In this document: piece after piece, positions 53,485 through 62,670 of the stretch
How the letters are laid out: the number at the start of each line of letters is the position of its first letter
How positions within the stretch are numbered: position 1 is the stretch's first letter
NCBI RefSeq assembly: GCF_002222055.1
Contig: NZ_MUGS01000009.1
Coordinates: forward strand, 637-64,636
DNA from: Flavobacterium araucananum
GTDB lineage: Bacteria > Bacteroidota > Bacteroidia > Flavobacteriales > Flavobacteriaceae
Direction: 5' to 3'
DNA: 64,000 nucleotides
Notes under the pieces: model-generated
Database searches by the model: none
Seen by the model: the letters and a program-made list of their open reading frames with translations, nothing else
Told to the model about the DNA's origin: nothing
Translations under genes and position numbers: made by a program

Positions 53485-55851
53485 TTACCCTTCCAAATTC
53501 TCCAAATCCTCTTTCTTCGCTTTTTTCTTTTCAAAAGTCAAAACTAAGGCAGGTAGAACCAATAGATTTGCAAACATCGCAAATGCCAGTGTACAAGAAA
53601 TTAATCCGCCAAGGGCGATTGTTCCGCTAAAGCTTGAAAGTGTGAAAGTCGCAAAACCTAAAATTAAAACCACCGAAGTGTAAAAAGTACTGATTCCCGT
53701 TTCTCTCAAAGCACTAAAAACAGATCTTTTGACCTTTCCGTTGCTCTGAATCAAATCATGTTTGTACTTCGCCATAAACTGAATCGCATTGTCTACCGAG
53801 ATTCCAAATGCAATACTAAAAACCAAAATAGTTGAAGGCTTTAGCGGAATCCCGAAGTATCCCATTAATCCGGATGTAATGCAAAGTGGTAGAATATTCG
53901 TAATTACCGATGCCATAACCATTTTAAAAGATCGGAACAAATACAGCATTAATCCCGCGATTACCAGAATTGCAAAAATCAACGATTCGATTAAGTTGTC
54001 TACCAGATAGGATGTTCCTTTCTGGAATACCAACGCTTTTCCGGTCAATGTAACTTCGTAGCGGTCTGCAGGAAAAATTTCAGCAATTTTTGAGCGTAAT
54101 TTTTTCTCTACTCTAGCCATTTCCTGAGTTCCAATATCTTTCATGAAAGTCGTAATTCGGGCATATTGTCCAGTCGAATCTACATACGATTTCATTAAAT
54201 TGTCTTTGGTGTTTTTCGTTGCATTCTTGGCATACGATAAAATAAACGTCTGTTCCTGCGACGTTGGTAATTGGTAATATTCCGGATTTCCGTTATAGAA
54301 TGCCTGTTTCGAATATTTAACCAGATTTACTACAGAAACCGGTTTTGATAATTCAGGAAGTTCTGCAATTGTATTTTGCAATTCATCCATTTTGCGCATG
54401 GTCGATAATTTCATAACCCCTTTTTTATGTTTGGTGTTAATCATTATTTCCAGCGGCATAACGCCGTTGAATTCTTTTTCGTAAAATAAAATGTCTTTAT
54501 AAAAGGAAGCGCTTTTGGGCATTTCTCCAATCAGACTTCCGGAAACTTTCATTTGCGAAACTCCAATAACACTCAAAACCAAAAGCAAACCATAGATTGT
54601 ATAAATTACTTTTCGTTTGTTTTTTACCACATTTTCTACAAAATTCAATAAAGTCGAAATGTAGGTTTTGTTTAAGTGATACAAATGTCTTTCGCCCGGA
54701 ATTTCCATAAAACTATATACAATTGGTACAATTAAAAGCGTTAGCAGATAAACCGAAATCACGTTGATCGAGGTTACCAGACCAAACTCAAAAAGCAAAT
54801 CATTTCCGGTAATCATAAACGTTGCAAAACCTATTGCTGTCGTTAAATTCGTCATTAAAGTCGAAACTCCAATTTTTGAAATAATACGTTGCAAAGCCTT
54901 TGCCTGATTGTTGTGCAGTTTAATTTCCTGCTGGTATTTATTGATCAGGAAAATACAATTCGTGATACCAATTACGATAATTAATGGCGGAATAATAGCC
55001 GTTAGAATCGTGATTTTATAATGAAATAATCCAAGTGTCCCGAAAGACCAGATTACACCAATGATTAAAATACAAATAGAAATAAAAGTAGCTCTAAACG
55101 AACGGAAAAAGAAAAAGAAAATCAGGGAAACAGTGAATAAAGCTGCACCAATAAATAGCCCAATTTCGCCTTTCATATTATCAGCATTAATCGTTCTGAT
55201 GTATGGCATTCCGGAAACTTTTAAATCAACTCCCGTAGTTTTTTCGAATTTATCGATTTTCGGAACCAGATTTTCAAGAATAAAAGTCTTTCTTTCCGGC
55301 GTATTTACAAGCGCTTTATTAATATAAATTGCAGAACGGATACTACCACTTTGTTTGTTAAACAATAATCCTTCGTAAAAAGGCAAATTGTGAAACAAAT
55401 CATATTGTACCTTTTTTAGATATTCAGGATCAAGTGCTTTTTGTTGGTCGATAAACGGAGTCAGAACAAATTTTTCGTTAACCGTATCTTTTTCTAATTT
55501 CTTTAAATCGTTTAAGGAAACGACCAAATCTACTTCTTTAGAATTTTTTAAACCTGTCATTAATTCATTCCAGGCCGCGTAGTTTTTAGGAGTAAAAAAT
55601 TTCGGATCCTGAAACCCAATTACGACTAGATTTCCTTCTTCGCCAAATTTGTCTAAAAACTGTTGATACTGTCTGTTTACGATATGATTTTTAGGAAGCA
55701 AGTTCGCTTCAGTATATGTCATAGAAAGGTTTTTCCATTGATAACCAAGGAAAATCGTTAAAGCAGATAGGATTACTAGTATTATAATTCGGTTCTTAAG
55801 TATGATTCGGGCTAGTTTTTCCCAGAATCCAACTTGTACAGCGTTTTTCAT
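53485..55851 (-). CDS. MMPL/RND-family exporter (788 aa)
   Basis: Two similar halves, each with one TM, a large periplasmic domain, and then a bundle of TMs (e.g. GEIGLFIGAALFTVSLIFFF and VDNLIESLIFAILVIAGLML). The conserved loops GISVDNAIQFMAKYKHDL and ITNCIFLINKYQQEI are typical of MMPL/patched-like lipid or metabolite exporters. No adaptor or outer-membrane partner gene is adjacent. It probably moves a hydrophobic compound. Start at MKNAVQVGFWEKLARII. Confidence 0.88.
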   Translation of the reverse strand: MKNAVQVGFWEKLARIILKNRIIILVILSALTIFLGYQWKNLSMTYTEANLLPKNHIVNRQYQQFLDKFGEEGNLVVIGFQDPKFFTPKNYAAWNELMTGLKNSKEVDLVVSLNDLKKLEKDTVNEKFVLTPFIDQQKALDPEYLKKVQYDLFHNLPFYEGLLFNKQSGSIRSAIYINKALVNTPERKTFILENLVPKIDKFEKTTGVDLKVSGMPYIRTINADNMKGEIGLFIGAALFTVSLIFFFFFRSFRATFISICILIIGVIWSFGTLGLFHYKITILTAIIPPLIIVIGITNCIFLINKYQQEIKLHNNQAKALQRIISKIGVSTLMTNLTTAIGFATFMITGNDLLFEFGLVTSINVISVYLLTLLIVPIVYSFMEIPGERHLYHLNKTYISTLLNFVENVVKNKRKVIYTIYGLLLVLSVIGVSQMKVSGSLIGEMPKSASFYKDILFYEKEFNGVMPLEIMINTKHKKGVMKLSTMRKMDELQNTIAELPELSKPVSVVNLVKYSKQAFYNGNPEYYQLPTSQEQTFILSYAKNATKNTKDNLMKSYVDSTGQYARITTFMKDIGTQEMARVEKKLRSKIAEIFPADRYEVTLTGKALVFQKGTSYLVDNLIESLIFAILVIAGLMLYLFRSFKMVMASVITNILPLCITSGLMGYFGIPLKPSTILVFSIAFGISVDNAIQFMAKYKHDLIQSNGKVKRSVFSALRETGISTFYTSVVLILGFATFTLSSFSGTIALGGLISCTLAFAMFANLLVLPALVLTFEKKKAKKEDLENLEG

Positions 55852-56028
55852 AAATTCTTTAAAATGGATGCAAATGTAGTGAAAAGTGCTCTAAATCATA
55901 AATAATCAGTTCGTTTTTACTGTTTGTTAACATAATCGATATGGTGTTATTTTGTAAAATTTGAATGTTTTGTACGATTCTACGTCAGCTTTTCTCATAT
56001 TTGTACTTAATTTAAAAATGAAAAGAAT

Positions 56029-56358
56029 ATGAACTGGATTTTATTAATCATAGCAGGACTTTTTGAAGTAGGTTTTGCCTCTTGTCTGGGCAAAGCCAAA
56101 GAAACCACAGGAATGATTTCGACCTATTGGATGGTTGGTTTTTTTGTTTGTCTTTCGATCAGTATGTTATTGTTGTATAAAGCCACTCAGGTTCTACCCA
56201 TAGGAACCGCTTATGCCGTTTGGACAGGGATTGGAGCCGTAGGAACTGTTTTAGTTGGGATTTTGGTTTTTAAAGAACCCGCAACATTCTGGAGAATATT
56301 TTTTCTGTCGACTTTAATTGCTTCGATCATTGGGCTGAAGTTTGTTTCTAGTAATTAA
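56029..56358 (+). CDS. SMR-family transporter, Gdx/SugE-like (109 aa)
   Basis: Four-TM small multidrug-resistance-family protein. The essential Glu is in LLIIAGLFEVGFAS (Glu13). The family motif PIGTAYAVWTGIGAVGTVLV is intact. The start sequence NWILLIIAGLFEVGFA resembles the guanidinium exporter subgroup (Gdx/SugE) more than EmrE. No guanidine-riboswitch-like structure is obvious in the 170-bp leader. Confidence 0.9.
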   Translation: MNWILLIIAGLFEVGFASCLGKAKETTGMISTYWMVGFFVCLSISMLLLYKATQVLPIGTAYAVWTGIGAVGTVLVGILVFKEPATFWRIFFLSTLIASIIGLKFVSSN

Positions 56359-56436
56359 AGTTATAATAAGATTATCAATCTTTCTCGCTTGTAGATAAAA
56401 AATAATACTTTAGCTTTTTAGAAGTATTAAAAAATT

Positions 56437-56692
56437 AAGACACCAGCAAATTGATCATGCATTTCGATATCGAGATGTCAATACTAATGTTAGGAAATAG
56501 ATGAAAGGTTGTTTATACAAATTACCTTCAAATTTATATTTTATATTCAAGTTATTATTAATTTACTTAATATGACTATTTTCTTAATTGCTGTTTTACT
56601 ATAATGCTATTATTGCTTTATTGCTCTATTGCTTTTAACTTATGATGGTTTAAATCCTTATACCCTACACAAGAGAATATGGCTGGTGTCTT
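56437..56692 (+). ncRNA. Retron msr-msd ncRNA (predicted)
   Basis: An 11-bp perfect inverted repeat AAGACACCAGC (56437-56447) / GCTGGTGTCTT (56682-56692) encloses ~234 bases just upstream of a retron-type RT gene, as a1/a2 do. The a1 end AGC supplies a candidate branching G (56446). Two hairpins follow: 56451-56481 (TTGA / TCAA outer pair and CATTTCGA / TCGAGATG) and 56502-56530 (TGAAAGGT / ACCTTCA). The msd half is A/T-rich with repeated TTGCT words, and no long stem is visible by eye. The exact ends and the msd length are uncertain. Confidence 0.75.
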
Positions 56693-58367
56693 TTTAAATG
56701 ACTTATTTAAGTCGGAAATTAAAGTGAGATTTGAAAGAATTCGAAATGTTCGAGAGTTCGTGTCTCTTTTAAATTATATCGAAAGTCAGATTTCAACTTC
56801 TACTGAAGAGATTTTTGAACTAACTTTTTCCCATCTTTATTATTTATCAAAATCAAAAGACAGTAGATATACAGAATTTGCTATTTTAAAGAAAAGTGGT
56901 AAACTCAGACAAATAAATTCACCTGATAAATTATTAAAAAGAGTTCAAAGCTTAATTAATATTTTGCTTCAGATTATTTTTGAATCTCAATCGCATTATT
57001 GTTCTAATGGGTTTTTACTTGGGAGAGATATTAAAAGAAACGCTATTCCACACACAAATAAAAAATTTGTTTTAAATGTGGATATTGAAGATTTTTTTCC
57101 ATCAATAAATTTTAGAAGAGTGAAAGTTGTTTTAGGACTGTCTCCTTTTAATTTGATCGATGAACGAGAAAAAATAGCTTTCATAATCGCCAATCTTGGA
57201 ACTTACAAAAATTATTTACCTCAAGGTTCTCCGTTGAGTCCTTTATTATCGAACATTGTTACTCAAAAATTAGATAGAAAAATTTCTAAATTTTGCCTAA
57301 CACATAGAATTAAATATTCACGATATGCAGATGATTTGAGTTTTTCTACAAACAGAAATATTTTAGATGAGTCATTTGTAAAATCAATTAAAAATATTGT
57401 TGAAGATGAAAATTTTAGAATAAATGATGAAAAAACTAGGTTGCGCACTTCAAGAGAAAGTCAAGAAGTTACAGGATTAGTTGTTAATGAAAAAGTAAAT
57501 ATCAAGAGAGAATATTTGCAAAAGGTCCGTGCAATGCTTAATAATTGGGAAAAAGGAGGATTGAGGTCTGCGGAAGAAACATTTAAAAAACATCAACCTC
57601 CTAACAAATTAAATTATGACTTTAGATCAGTCTTGCTTGGTCATTTATCATTTTTAAAATTAATTCGAGGAGATGATGATCAAACTGTAAAGAGATTAAG
57701 ATTAAAATTTTCTTTTTTAAATAATTTGATTGACTATAGTTTTATTGATAATGAAAAAGTAAAAGTTCGATTGGAAAAAGATAATAAGACAATGGAAAAG
57801 ATCTTTTTTGATATTGATATGTCTGAAGACAAATTTATTTCATTTTGCACTTCTGCATTTCATCAAATTGAGAATTTAATGAACTATTTCTACTGGAAAA
57901 AGTTTGAGCATGACGAACTTTTAAATGAGCTTTTAATAAACAATGCACGTTTTAAAAAAAGATATAAAACTTTAGAAAAAGCGCAAGAAGAGATTAAAAC
58001 AATTAGAAATCTTGATATAAACGTACTCGTATATCTTTATGAAAAAGAATTCTTTTTTGATAAAAAGGTATATTACAACAAACACATAACAATGCTTCGG
58101 GAAATAAGAAATGATGGATCGCATCGATGTAGTATATTTGGATTAGATGTTCAAAAATTAAAAGATGATTATGTATTAATTGAGAATGAACGGAATGATA
58201 AAAAGAAAAGAGGTAAAAATTTTGAATTGAGTCTAGATCAAGCAAAAAAAGAACTAAATTTCCTTACATATAGTTTCTTGGAAAGGCAAAATTATAAGGA
58301 AGTTAGAGAAAATCTCAGAAATATTACTAAAACAATAAATGGCGCTTTGAAGCTTAAAATAAAATAA
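56679..58367 (+). CDS. Retron reverse transcriptase with C-terminal HEPN-like domain (562 aa)
   Basis: RT domain, residues ~1-345: NAIPH (121-125), a match to the retron NAxxH motif; NVDIEDFFPSI (motif A); PQGSPLSPLLSNI (motif B); RYADDL (motif C, catalytic Asp pair at 218-219); VTGLVVNEK (264-272), the retron VTG motif. It would copy msd into msDNA. Residues ~380-562 are helical, with HQIENLMNYFYW and LREIRNDGSHR. R477-N-x3-H482 fits the HEPN RNase Rx4-6H site. ATG 56679 puts a2 inside codons 2-5; GTG 56724 is an alternative. It is probably a single-chain RT plus effector. The kinase gene follows after 6 bp. Confidence 0.9.
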   Translation: MAGVFLNDLFKSEIKVRFERIRNVREFVSLLNYIESQISTSTEEIFELTFSHLYYLSKSKDSRYTEFAILKKSGKLRQINSPDKLLKRVQSLINILLQIIFESQSHYCSNGFLLGRDIKRNAIPHTNKKFVLNVDIEDFFPSINFRRVKVVLGLSPFNLIDEREKIAFIIANLGTYKNYLPQGSPLSPLLSNIVTQKLDRKISKFCLTHRIKYSRYADDLSFSTNRNILDESFVKSIKNIVEDENFRINDEKTRLRTSRESQEVTGLVVNEKVNIKREYLQKVRAMLNNWEKGGLRSAEETFKKHQPPNKLNYDFRSVLLGHLSFLKLIRGDDDQTVKRLRLKFSFLNNLIDYSFIDNEKVKVRLEKDNKTMEKIFFDIDMSEDKFISFCTSAFHQIENLMNYFYWKKFEHDELLNELLINNARFKKRYKTLEKAQEEIKTIRNLDINVLVYLYEKEFFFDKKVYYNKHITMLREIRNDGSHRCSIFGLDVQKLKDDYVLIENERNDKKKRGKNFELSLDQAKKELNFLTYSFLERQNYKEVRENLRNITKTINGALKLKIK

Positions 58368-58373
58368 TTATTA

Positions 58374-59132
58374 ATGCAAGACAACACTATCACTTTTATA
58401 TTTCTGGCGATTCTTTTATTGCTTATCGTAATCATTTGTTTTTTGATGTATCAATTGATGCAATTTAAAAAAGCAAAAGATGATGCCGAAAAAAGCTTTT
58501 ATGCACTCGAGATGAAGGTCAACGATTTGCAGTTAGAAACATTAGAATCAAAACTGAATCCGCATTTGTTTAAGAATATTTTAAATTCAATTCAGTCGCA
58601 TGCGTATCAAACTTATTTTGCATTAGACAAACTGGCAAATGTTTTAGATTATATTCTATACGAAAGCAAAAAGAAATTTGTCACGGCAAAAGAGGAAATT
58701 GATTTTGCTTTAAACTTAATCGAAATCAATAAAATTAAGATCAGTCCGCTTTTTGAGCTCAAGATAAAAACCAATATCAACAAAGAAGACAAATTATACG
58801 ATCAGCCTTTATTGGCGCCGTTAATTTCGATTGATTTGATAGAAAATGCTTTTAAACATGCCGATTTGCAAAGTGCCGATGCTTTTATTTCGGTTGTTTT
58901 TGAGTTTAGGGACAATGCTTTTTTTATGACCGTTTCGAACAAAATATCAGATAAAAAAGTATTAAAAAAAGAACGTAGCGGTTTTGGCCACGCCACATTA
59001 GAACACCGTTTGCGTATTATTTATAAAAATAACTTCAAACTCGATAAGTTTGTAGAAAACGATATTTATATCGCTCATCTTAAAATAGATTTACTTGAAT
59101 ACAAAACTGAAATGCTTGCTGCTGGACGATGA
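58374..59132 (+). CDS. LytS-type sensor histidine kinase (252 aa)
   Basis: One N-terminal TM (ITFIFLAILLLLIVIICFLM), a short coiled coil, and the His_kinase domain: phospho-acceptor in LESKLNPHLFKNILNSIQSH, then a reduced ATPase (ISIDLIENAFKHAD, SGFGHATLEHRLRIIY). There is no separate sensor domain. It lies 6 bp after the RT gene and overlaps the LytTR regulator by 38 bp. The pair is probably a chromosomal two-component system that the retron has been placed in front of. Confidence 0.87.
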   Translation: MQDNTITFIFLAILLLLIVIICFLMYQLMQFKKAKDDAEKSFYALEMKVNDLQLETLESKLNPHLFKNILNSIQSHAYQTYFALDKLANVLDYILYESKKKFVTAKEEIDFALNLIEINKIKISPLFELKIKTNINKEDKLYDQPLLAPLISIDLIENAFKHADLQSADAFISVVFEFRDNAFFMTVSNKISDKKVLKKERSGFGHATLEHRLRIIYKNNFKLDKFVENDIYIAHLKIDLLEYKTEMLAAGR

Positions 59133-59814
59133 GCTACCGGGATTAACGTACCTAAAAATGCTTTGCGAACAAATTCCCGAAGTCGAAATAGTAAAGACGT
59201 ATAATAATCCGGAGAAACTTCTTACTGATATCCCAAACCTCGATTTTGATTTATTGATTTCGGATATCGAAATGCCCGGAATAGACGGTTTGCACCTGGC
59301 AGAAATGCTGGACAATAAATTGGTTATTTTTTGTACCGCTTATAAAGAATATGCTGCCGATGCTTTTAATATTGATGCGGTAGATTATATTACCAAACCG
59401 GTAAAACTGGAACGTTTGCAAAAAGCGATTTCAAAAGCTTTTGAACGTTTTCATAAACCGGATGCCGCAAAAAAGTTTATTCAGCTCAATACAGACAAAG
59501 GAAAAACGCTATTGTATTTTAATCAGATTCAATACATCAAAACCGCTGTTAGTGATAGTCGCGACAAAACCGTTTTGTTGGCTGATGGAAGTTTTCTGAA
59601 TTTAAAAAATGTAAAATTTGATACATTATTAAACGAATTGCCCGATGCCGATTTTTGCCGTATCAACAAGAAAGAAATTGTGGCAGTAAAAGCGATTAAA
59701 TTTTTTAGCCATAACGAAATTGTACTGCATCATTTAGAAAAAAATGACAAAAACAGCACTTTAATTTTAAGCGAAACCTATCGTTCTGACTTTTTAAAAA
59801 AGGTAAAACTTTAG
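59095..59814 (+). CDS. LytTR-family response regulator (239 aa)
   Basis: Receiver domain with the acidic pocket LDDELPG, phospho-acceptor in LLISDIEMPGIDG and the conserved K in YITKPVKLERLQ. The LytTR DNA-binding domain forms the C-terminal half (QIQYIKTAVSDSRDKTVLLA, and DADFCRINKKEIVAVKAIKF). The start is a TTG (59095), since the receiver needs residues before any ATG. It is coupled to the upstream kinase by a 38-bp overlap. Confidence 0.87.
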   Translation: MNTKLKCLLLDDELPGLTYLKMLCEQIPEVEIVKTYNNPEKLLTDIPNLDFDLLISDIEMPGIDGLHLAEMLDNKLVIFCTAYKEYAADAFNIDAVDYITKPVKLERLQKAISKAFERFHKPDAAKKFIQLNTDKGKTLLYFNQIQYIKTAVSDSRDKTVLLADGSFLNLKNVKFDTLLNELPDADFCRINKKEIVAVKAIKFFSHNEIVLHHLEKNDKNSTLILSETYRSDFLKKVKL

Positions 59815-59821
59815 AAGTTTT

Positions 59822-59957
59822 AACACATAGAAACATAGATTTTGTACATTAAAAAAAGGCGTTTCACTTATCTAAATACACAGAGTATACTATGTATAAG
59901 AAAGGTGTTTCTTTTTTGCATTCTTTTCGAGAAGTAATATCTATGTTTCTATGTGTT
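59822..59957. repeat. 19-bp inverted repeat element (136 bp)
   Basis: AACACATAGAAACATAGAT (59822-59840) and ATCTATGTTTCTATGTGTT (59939-59957) are perfect complements, enclosing 98 bp with AAGGCGTTTC and AAGGTGTTTC direct repeats. It could be a MITE-like or palindromic intergenic element, or a two-way terminator for the LytTR gene. Confidence 0.75.
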
Positions 59958-59994
59958 GAAAATGACTTTTAAATTACGCTCAATATATGTCAGG

Positions 59995-60046
59995 CTGAGC
60001 GAAGTCGAAGCCCTTTTTTACATTATAAACCTTCGACTTTGCTCAG
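59995..60046. repeat. Palindromic repeat (CTGAGCGAAGTCGAAG family)
   Basis: CTGAGCGAAGTCGAAG (59995-60010) and CTTCGACTTTGCTCAG (60031-60046) pair with one mismatch. The GAGCGAAGTCGAAG word is a common dispersed repeat in this phylum. From 60047 to 60192 no gene is seen. Confidence 0.75.
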
Positions 60047-60192
60047 AATGGCAGTTGTCTATTACCAAATTAAGCAACTTATTACAAAGTTTTTCCCACT
60101 TGTTACATACATTCGAAATTAGGGTAAAAATTGCTTTTTCACTTAATTTTCAGTGCTGATATTTGTACCATTAAAATTAAAAAAAACGAGTT

Positions 60193-62463
60193 ATGAATAA
60201 CATAAAAAACTCCTTGTTTTACGTTACTGTTATTGGCGGTTTTACAGCTCTGATATATTGGGTAATTTCAAAAGGTGCCGCACTCGAAGTAGGTCGCGGA
60301 ATCGTACACAAACAAATGGTAAGCAATCATTGGAATGATTTTTTGAATTCGATGGTCGATAATCTAAAACATCCTCTGGCTATTTTATTGGCACAAATCG
60401 TAACTATTATATTAGTTGCCCGTTTATTTGGATGGGTTTTTAGAAAAATAGGGCAACCATCTGTGATTGGCGAGATGATTGCAGGGATTGTCTTAGGGCC
60501 CTCTTTGGTAGGGATGTATTTTCCTGAATTTTCGGCTGCATTGTTTCCAAAAGAATCCCTTGGTAATTTGCAATTTTTAAGTCAGATAGGATTGATCCTT
60601 TTTATGTTTGTAATTGGGATGGAACTGGACTTGAAAGTTCTAAAAAATAAAGCACATGATGCGGTGGTTATTAGCCACGCCAGTATCGTAATTCCTTTTG
60701 CATTAGGGCTATCATTGGCCTATTTTATCTATCATACTTTTGCCCCTGTAGGAGTTGAGTTTGCATCGTTTGGTTTGTTTATGGGTATCGCGATGAGTAT
60801 TACAGCTTTTCCGGTATTGGCGAGAATCGTGCAGGAGCGAGGCATGCAAAAAACAAAACTGGGAACCATTGCCATAACTTGTGCTGCGGCAGATGATATT
60901 ACGGCATGGTGTATTCTGGCAGTTGTAATCGCGATTGTAAAAGCAGGGTCGTTTACCAGTGCATTGTATGTAATAGGTTTGGCTATTTTGTATGTTATTA
61001 TCATGCTAAAAATAGTGCGTCCGTTCCTGAAACGTGTTGGAGATTTAAATTCTACTCGCGAAAGTCTCAATAAACCTGTTGTTGCTATTTTCTTTCTTAC
61101 GCTTTTGTTCTCTGCTTATGCTGCTGAATTAATTGGAATTCATGCTTTGTTTGGGGCTTTCTTAGCCGGAGCAATTATGCCGGAAAATAATAAATTCAGA
61201 AACATTTTTATCGAAAAAGTCGAAGATGTTGCGATCATCGTTTTATTGCCGTTATTCTTTGTATTCACTGGTTTGCGTACACAAATAGGTTTACTGAACG
61301 ATCCGTATTTATGGAAAGTAACAGCTGTAATTATTGCAGTTGCTGTAGCAGGTAAATTTTTAGGAAGTGCCCTTGCAGCCAAATTTGTGGGACAAAGCTG
61401 GAAAGATAGTCTGGCCATCGGAGCCTTGATGAATACCCGTGGTTTGATGGAGTTGGTGGTTTTAAATATCGGTTACGATCTTGGGGTTCTTTCTACTGAA
61501 ATTTTTACCATGATGGTTATTATGGCATTGGTGACGACTTTCATGACCGGTCCGGCTCTGGATTTTATAGGTTTTATATTTAAAGATAAAGTTACAGCCG
61601 TTCCTCAGGAAATTGGAAATAAAAGTAAATACAAGATTTTACTTTCGTTTGCAACTCCTGAAAGAGGAAAGAAGTTATTGAAAATCGCTAATAGTTTAGT
61701 CAAAAAACAAGGTGATAATTCGATTGTAACAGCGATGCATTTATCATTAAGTACAGAGATACACTCATTTGATGTCAAAGATCATGAGCGAAAAATGTTA
61801 GTCCCTGTAATCGAAGAATCAGAGCGTTTGAATCAAAACATGGTAAGTGTTTTTAAAGTAACCAATGATATCGATACTGATATTATCGACACGGCAAATC
61901 AAGGCGAATACGATTTATTGTTAGTAGGTTTAGGACAGTCTATTTTTGACGGAACTCTACTGGGCAAGATTCTTGGTTTTACAACCCGAATCGTAAATCC
62001 GGATCGTTTGATCGATAAGTTTACCGGAAAAGAAGGCTTGTTCGAAAATTCTCCTTTTGATGAAAGAACACGTCATATTATTGCAAAAAGCAAAATGCCG
62101 GTGGGGATCTTTATCGATAAAGAATTAGAAGAAGTCAATCAGATTTTTATGCCTATATTCAGTAAAGAAGATTCTTTTTTAATTGAATATGCCAAAAAAC
62201 TAATCAACAATAACGGATCTCAAATTACGGTTCTGGATGCGAGTGGCGAAGTAAAAAACACCAGAGATATTCAGGAAACTATTCGCTCAATTGAACAAAT
62301 AGCACCCAATCATATTATGATTATGCACGACAGAACGATCAAAAAAGAGTTTTTAGAAAGCCAGAACTTAATGATTATTAGTTTAGACAGTTGGAAAAAA
62401 CTAATCGAATCTCAAAGCACATGGCTCAATAATACCCCTTCGGTTTTGATCCTGAAACCATAA
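60193..62463 (+). CDS. Kef-type cation:proton antiporter with USP-like C-terminus (756 aa)
   Basis: CPA2 antiporter: an N-terminal extra TM, then ~12 TM segments (VIGEMIAGIVLGPSLVGMYF, GIAMSITAFPVLARI, CAAADDITAWCILAVV). In this type the ADD motif supplies the ion-binding Asp pair. The ~250-residue cytoplasmic part (from KILLSFATPERGKKLLKIAN, with YDLLLVGLGQSIF) looks like a doubled universal-stress-protein domain that may sense nucleotide. It probably exports Na+ or K+ against protons. Monocistronic, ending in a strong hairpin. Confidence 0.9.
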   Translation: MNNIKNSLFYVTVIGGFTALIYWVISKGAALEVGRGIVHKQMVSNHWNDFLNSMVDNLKHPLAILLAQIVTIILVARLFGWVFRKIGQPSVIGEMIAGIVLGPSLVGMYFPEFSAALFPKESLGNLQFLSQIGLILFMFVIGMELDLKVLKNKAHDAVVISHASIVIPFALGLSLAYFIYHTFAPVGVEFASFGLFMGIAMSITAFPVLARIVQERGMQKTKLGTIAITCAAADDITAWCILAVVIAIVKAGSFTSALYVIGLAILYVIIMLKIVRPFLKRVGDLNSTRESLNKPVVAIFFLTLLFSAYAAELIGIHALFGAFLAGAIMPENNKFRNIFIEKVEDVAIIVLLPLFFVFTGLRTQIGLLNDPYLWKVTAVIIAVAVAGKFLGSALAAKFVGQSWKDSLAIGALMNTRGLMELVVLNIGYDLGVLSTEIFTMMVIMALVTTFMTGPALDFIGFIFKDKVTAVPQEIGNKSKYKILLSFATPERGKKLLKIANSLVKKQGDNSIVTAMHLSLSTEIHSFDVKDHERKMLVPVIEESERLNQNMVSVFKVTNDIDTDIIDTANQGEYDLLLVGLGQSIFDGTLLGKILGFTTRIVNPDRLIDKFTGKEGLFENSPFDERTRHIIAKSKMPVGIFIDKELEEVNQIFMPIFSKEDSFLIEYAKKLINNNGSQITVLDASGEVKNTRDIQETIRSIEQIAPNHIMIMHDRTIKKEFLESQNLMIISLDSWKKLIESQSTWLNNTPSVLILKP

Positions 62464-62487
62464 GGAAAATTTAATTTTCTATATTTA

Positions 62488-62533
62488 AAATTCCAAATTC
62501 CAATTTTTATGATTGGGATTTGGGATTTTTTTT
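62488..62533 (+). terminator. Terminator of the antiporter gene
   Basis: A 17-position stem (62488-62504 / 62512-62528) with two G-U pairs and a 7-base loop, followed by eight T. Confidence 0.8.
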
Positions 62534-62670
62534 GTTTTGCTTTTTTTAGATTGTTTTAATCTTTTGATTGCGAGATGGCACGCGGATGATACGGATTCGC
62601 TAACGCGAAAACGCAGATTTGCACGGATTTTTTCTTTTGTGTCGAGATACGTATAATTGGAATTTAAAAC

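Noticed and set aside
56029..56358. Guanidine riboswitch in front of the SMR gene
   Set aside because: No conserved hairpin set or ACGR-type loop is visible in the leader.
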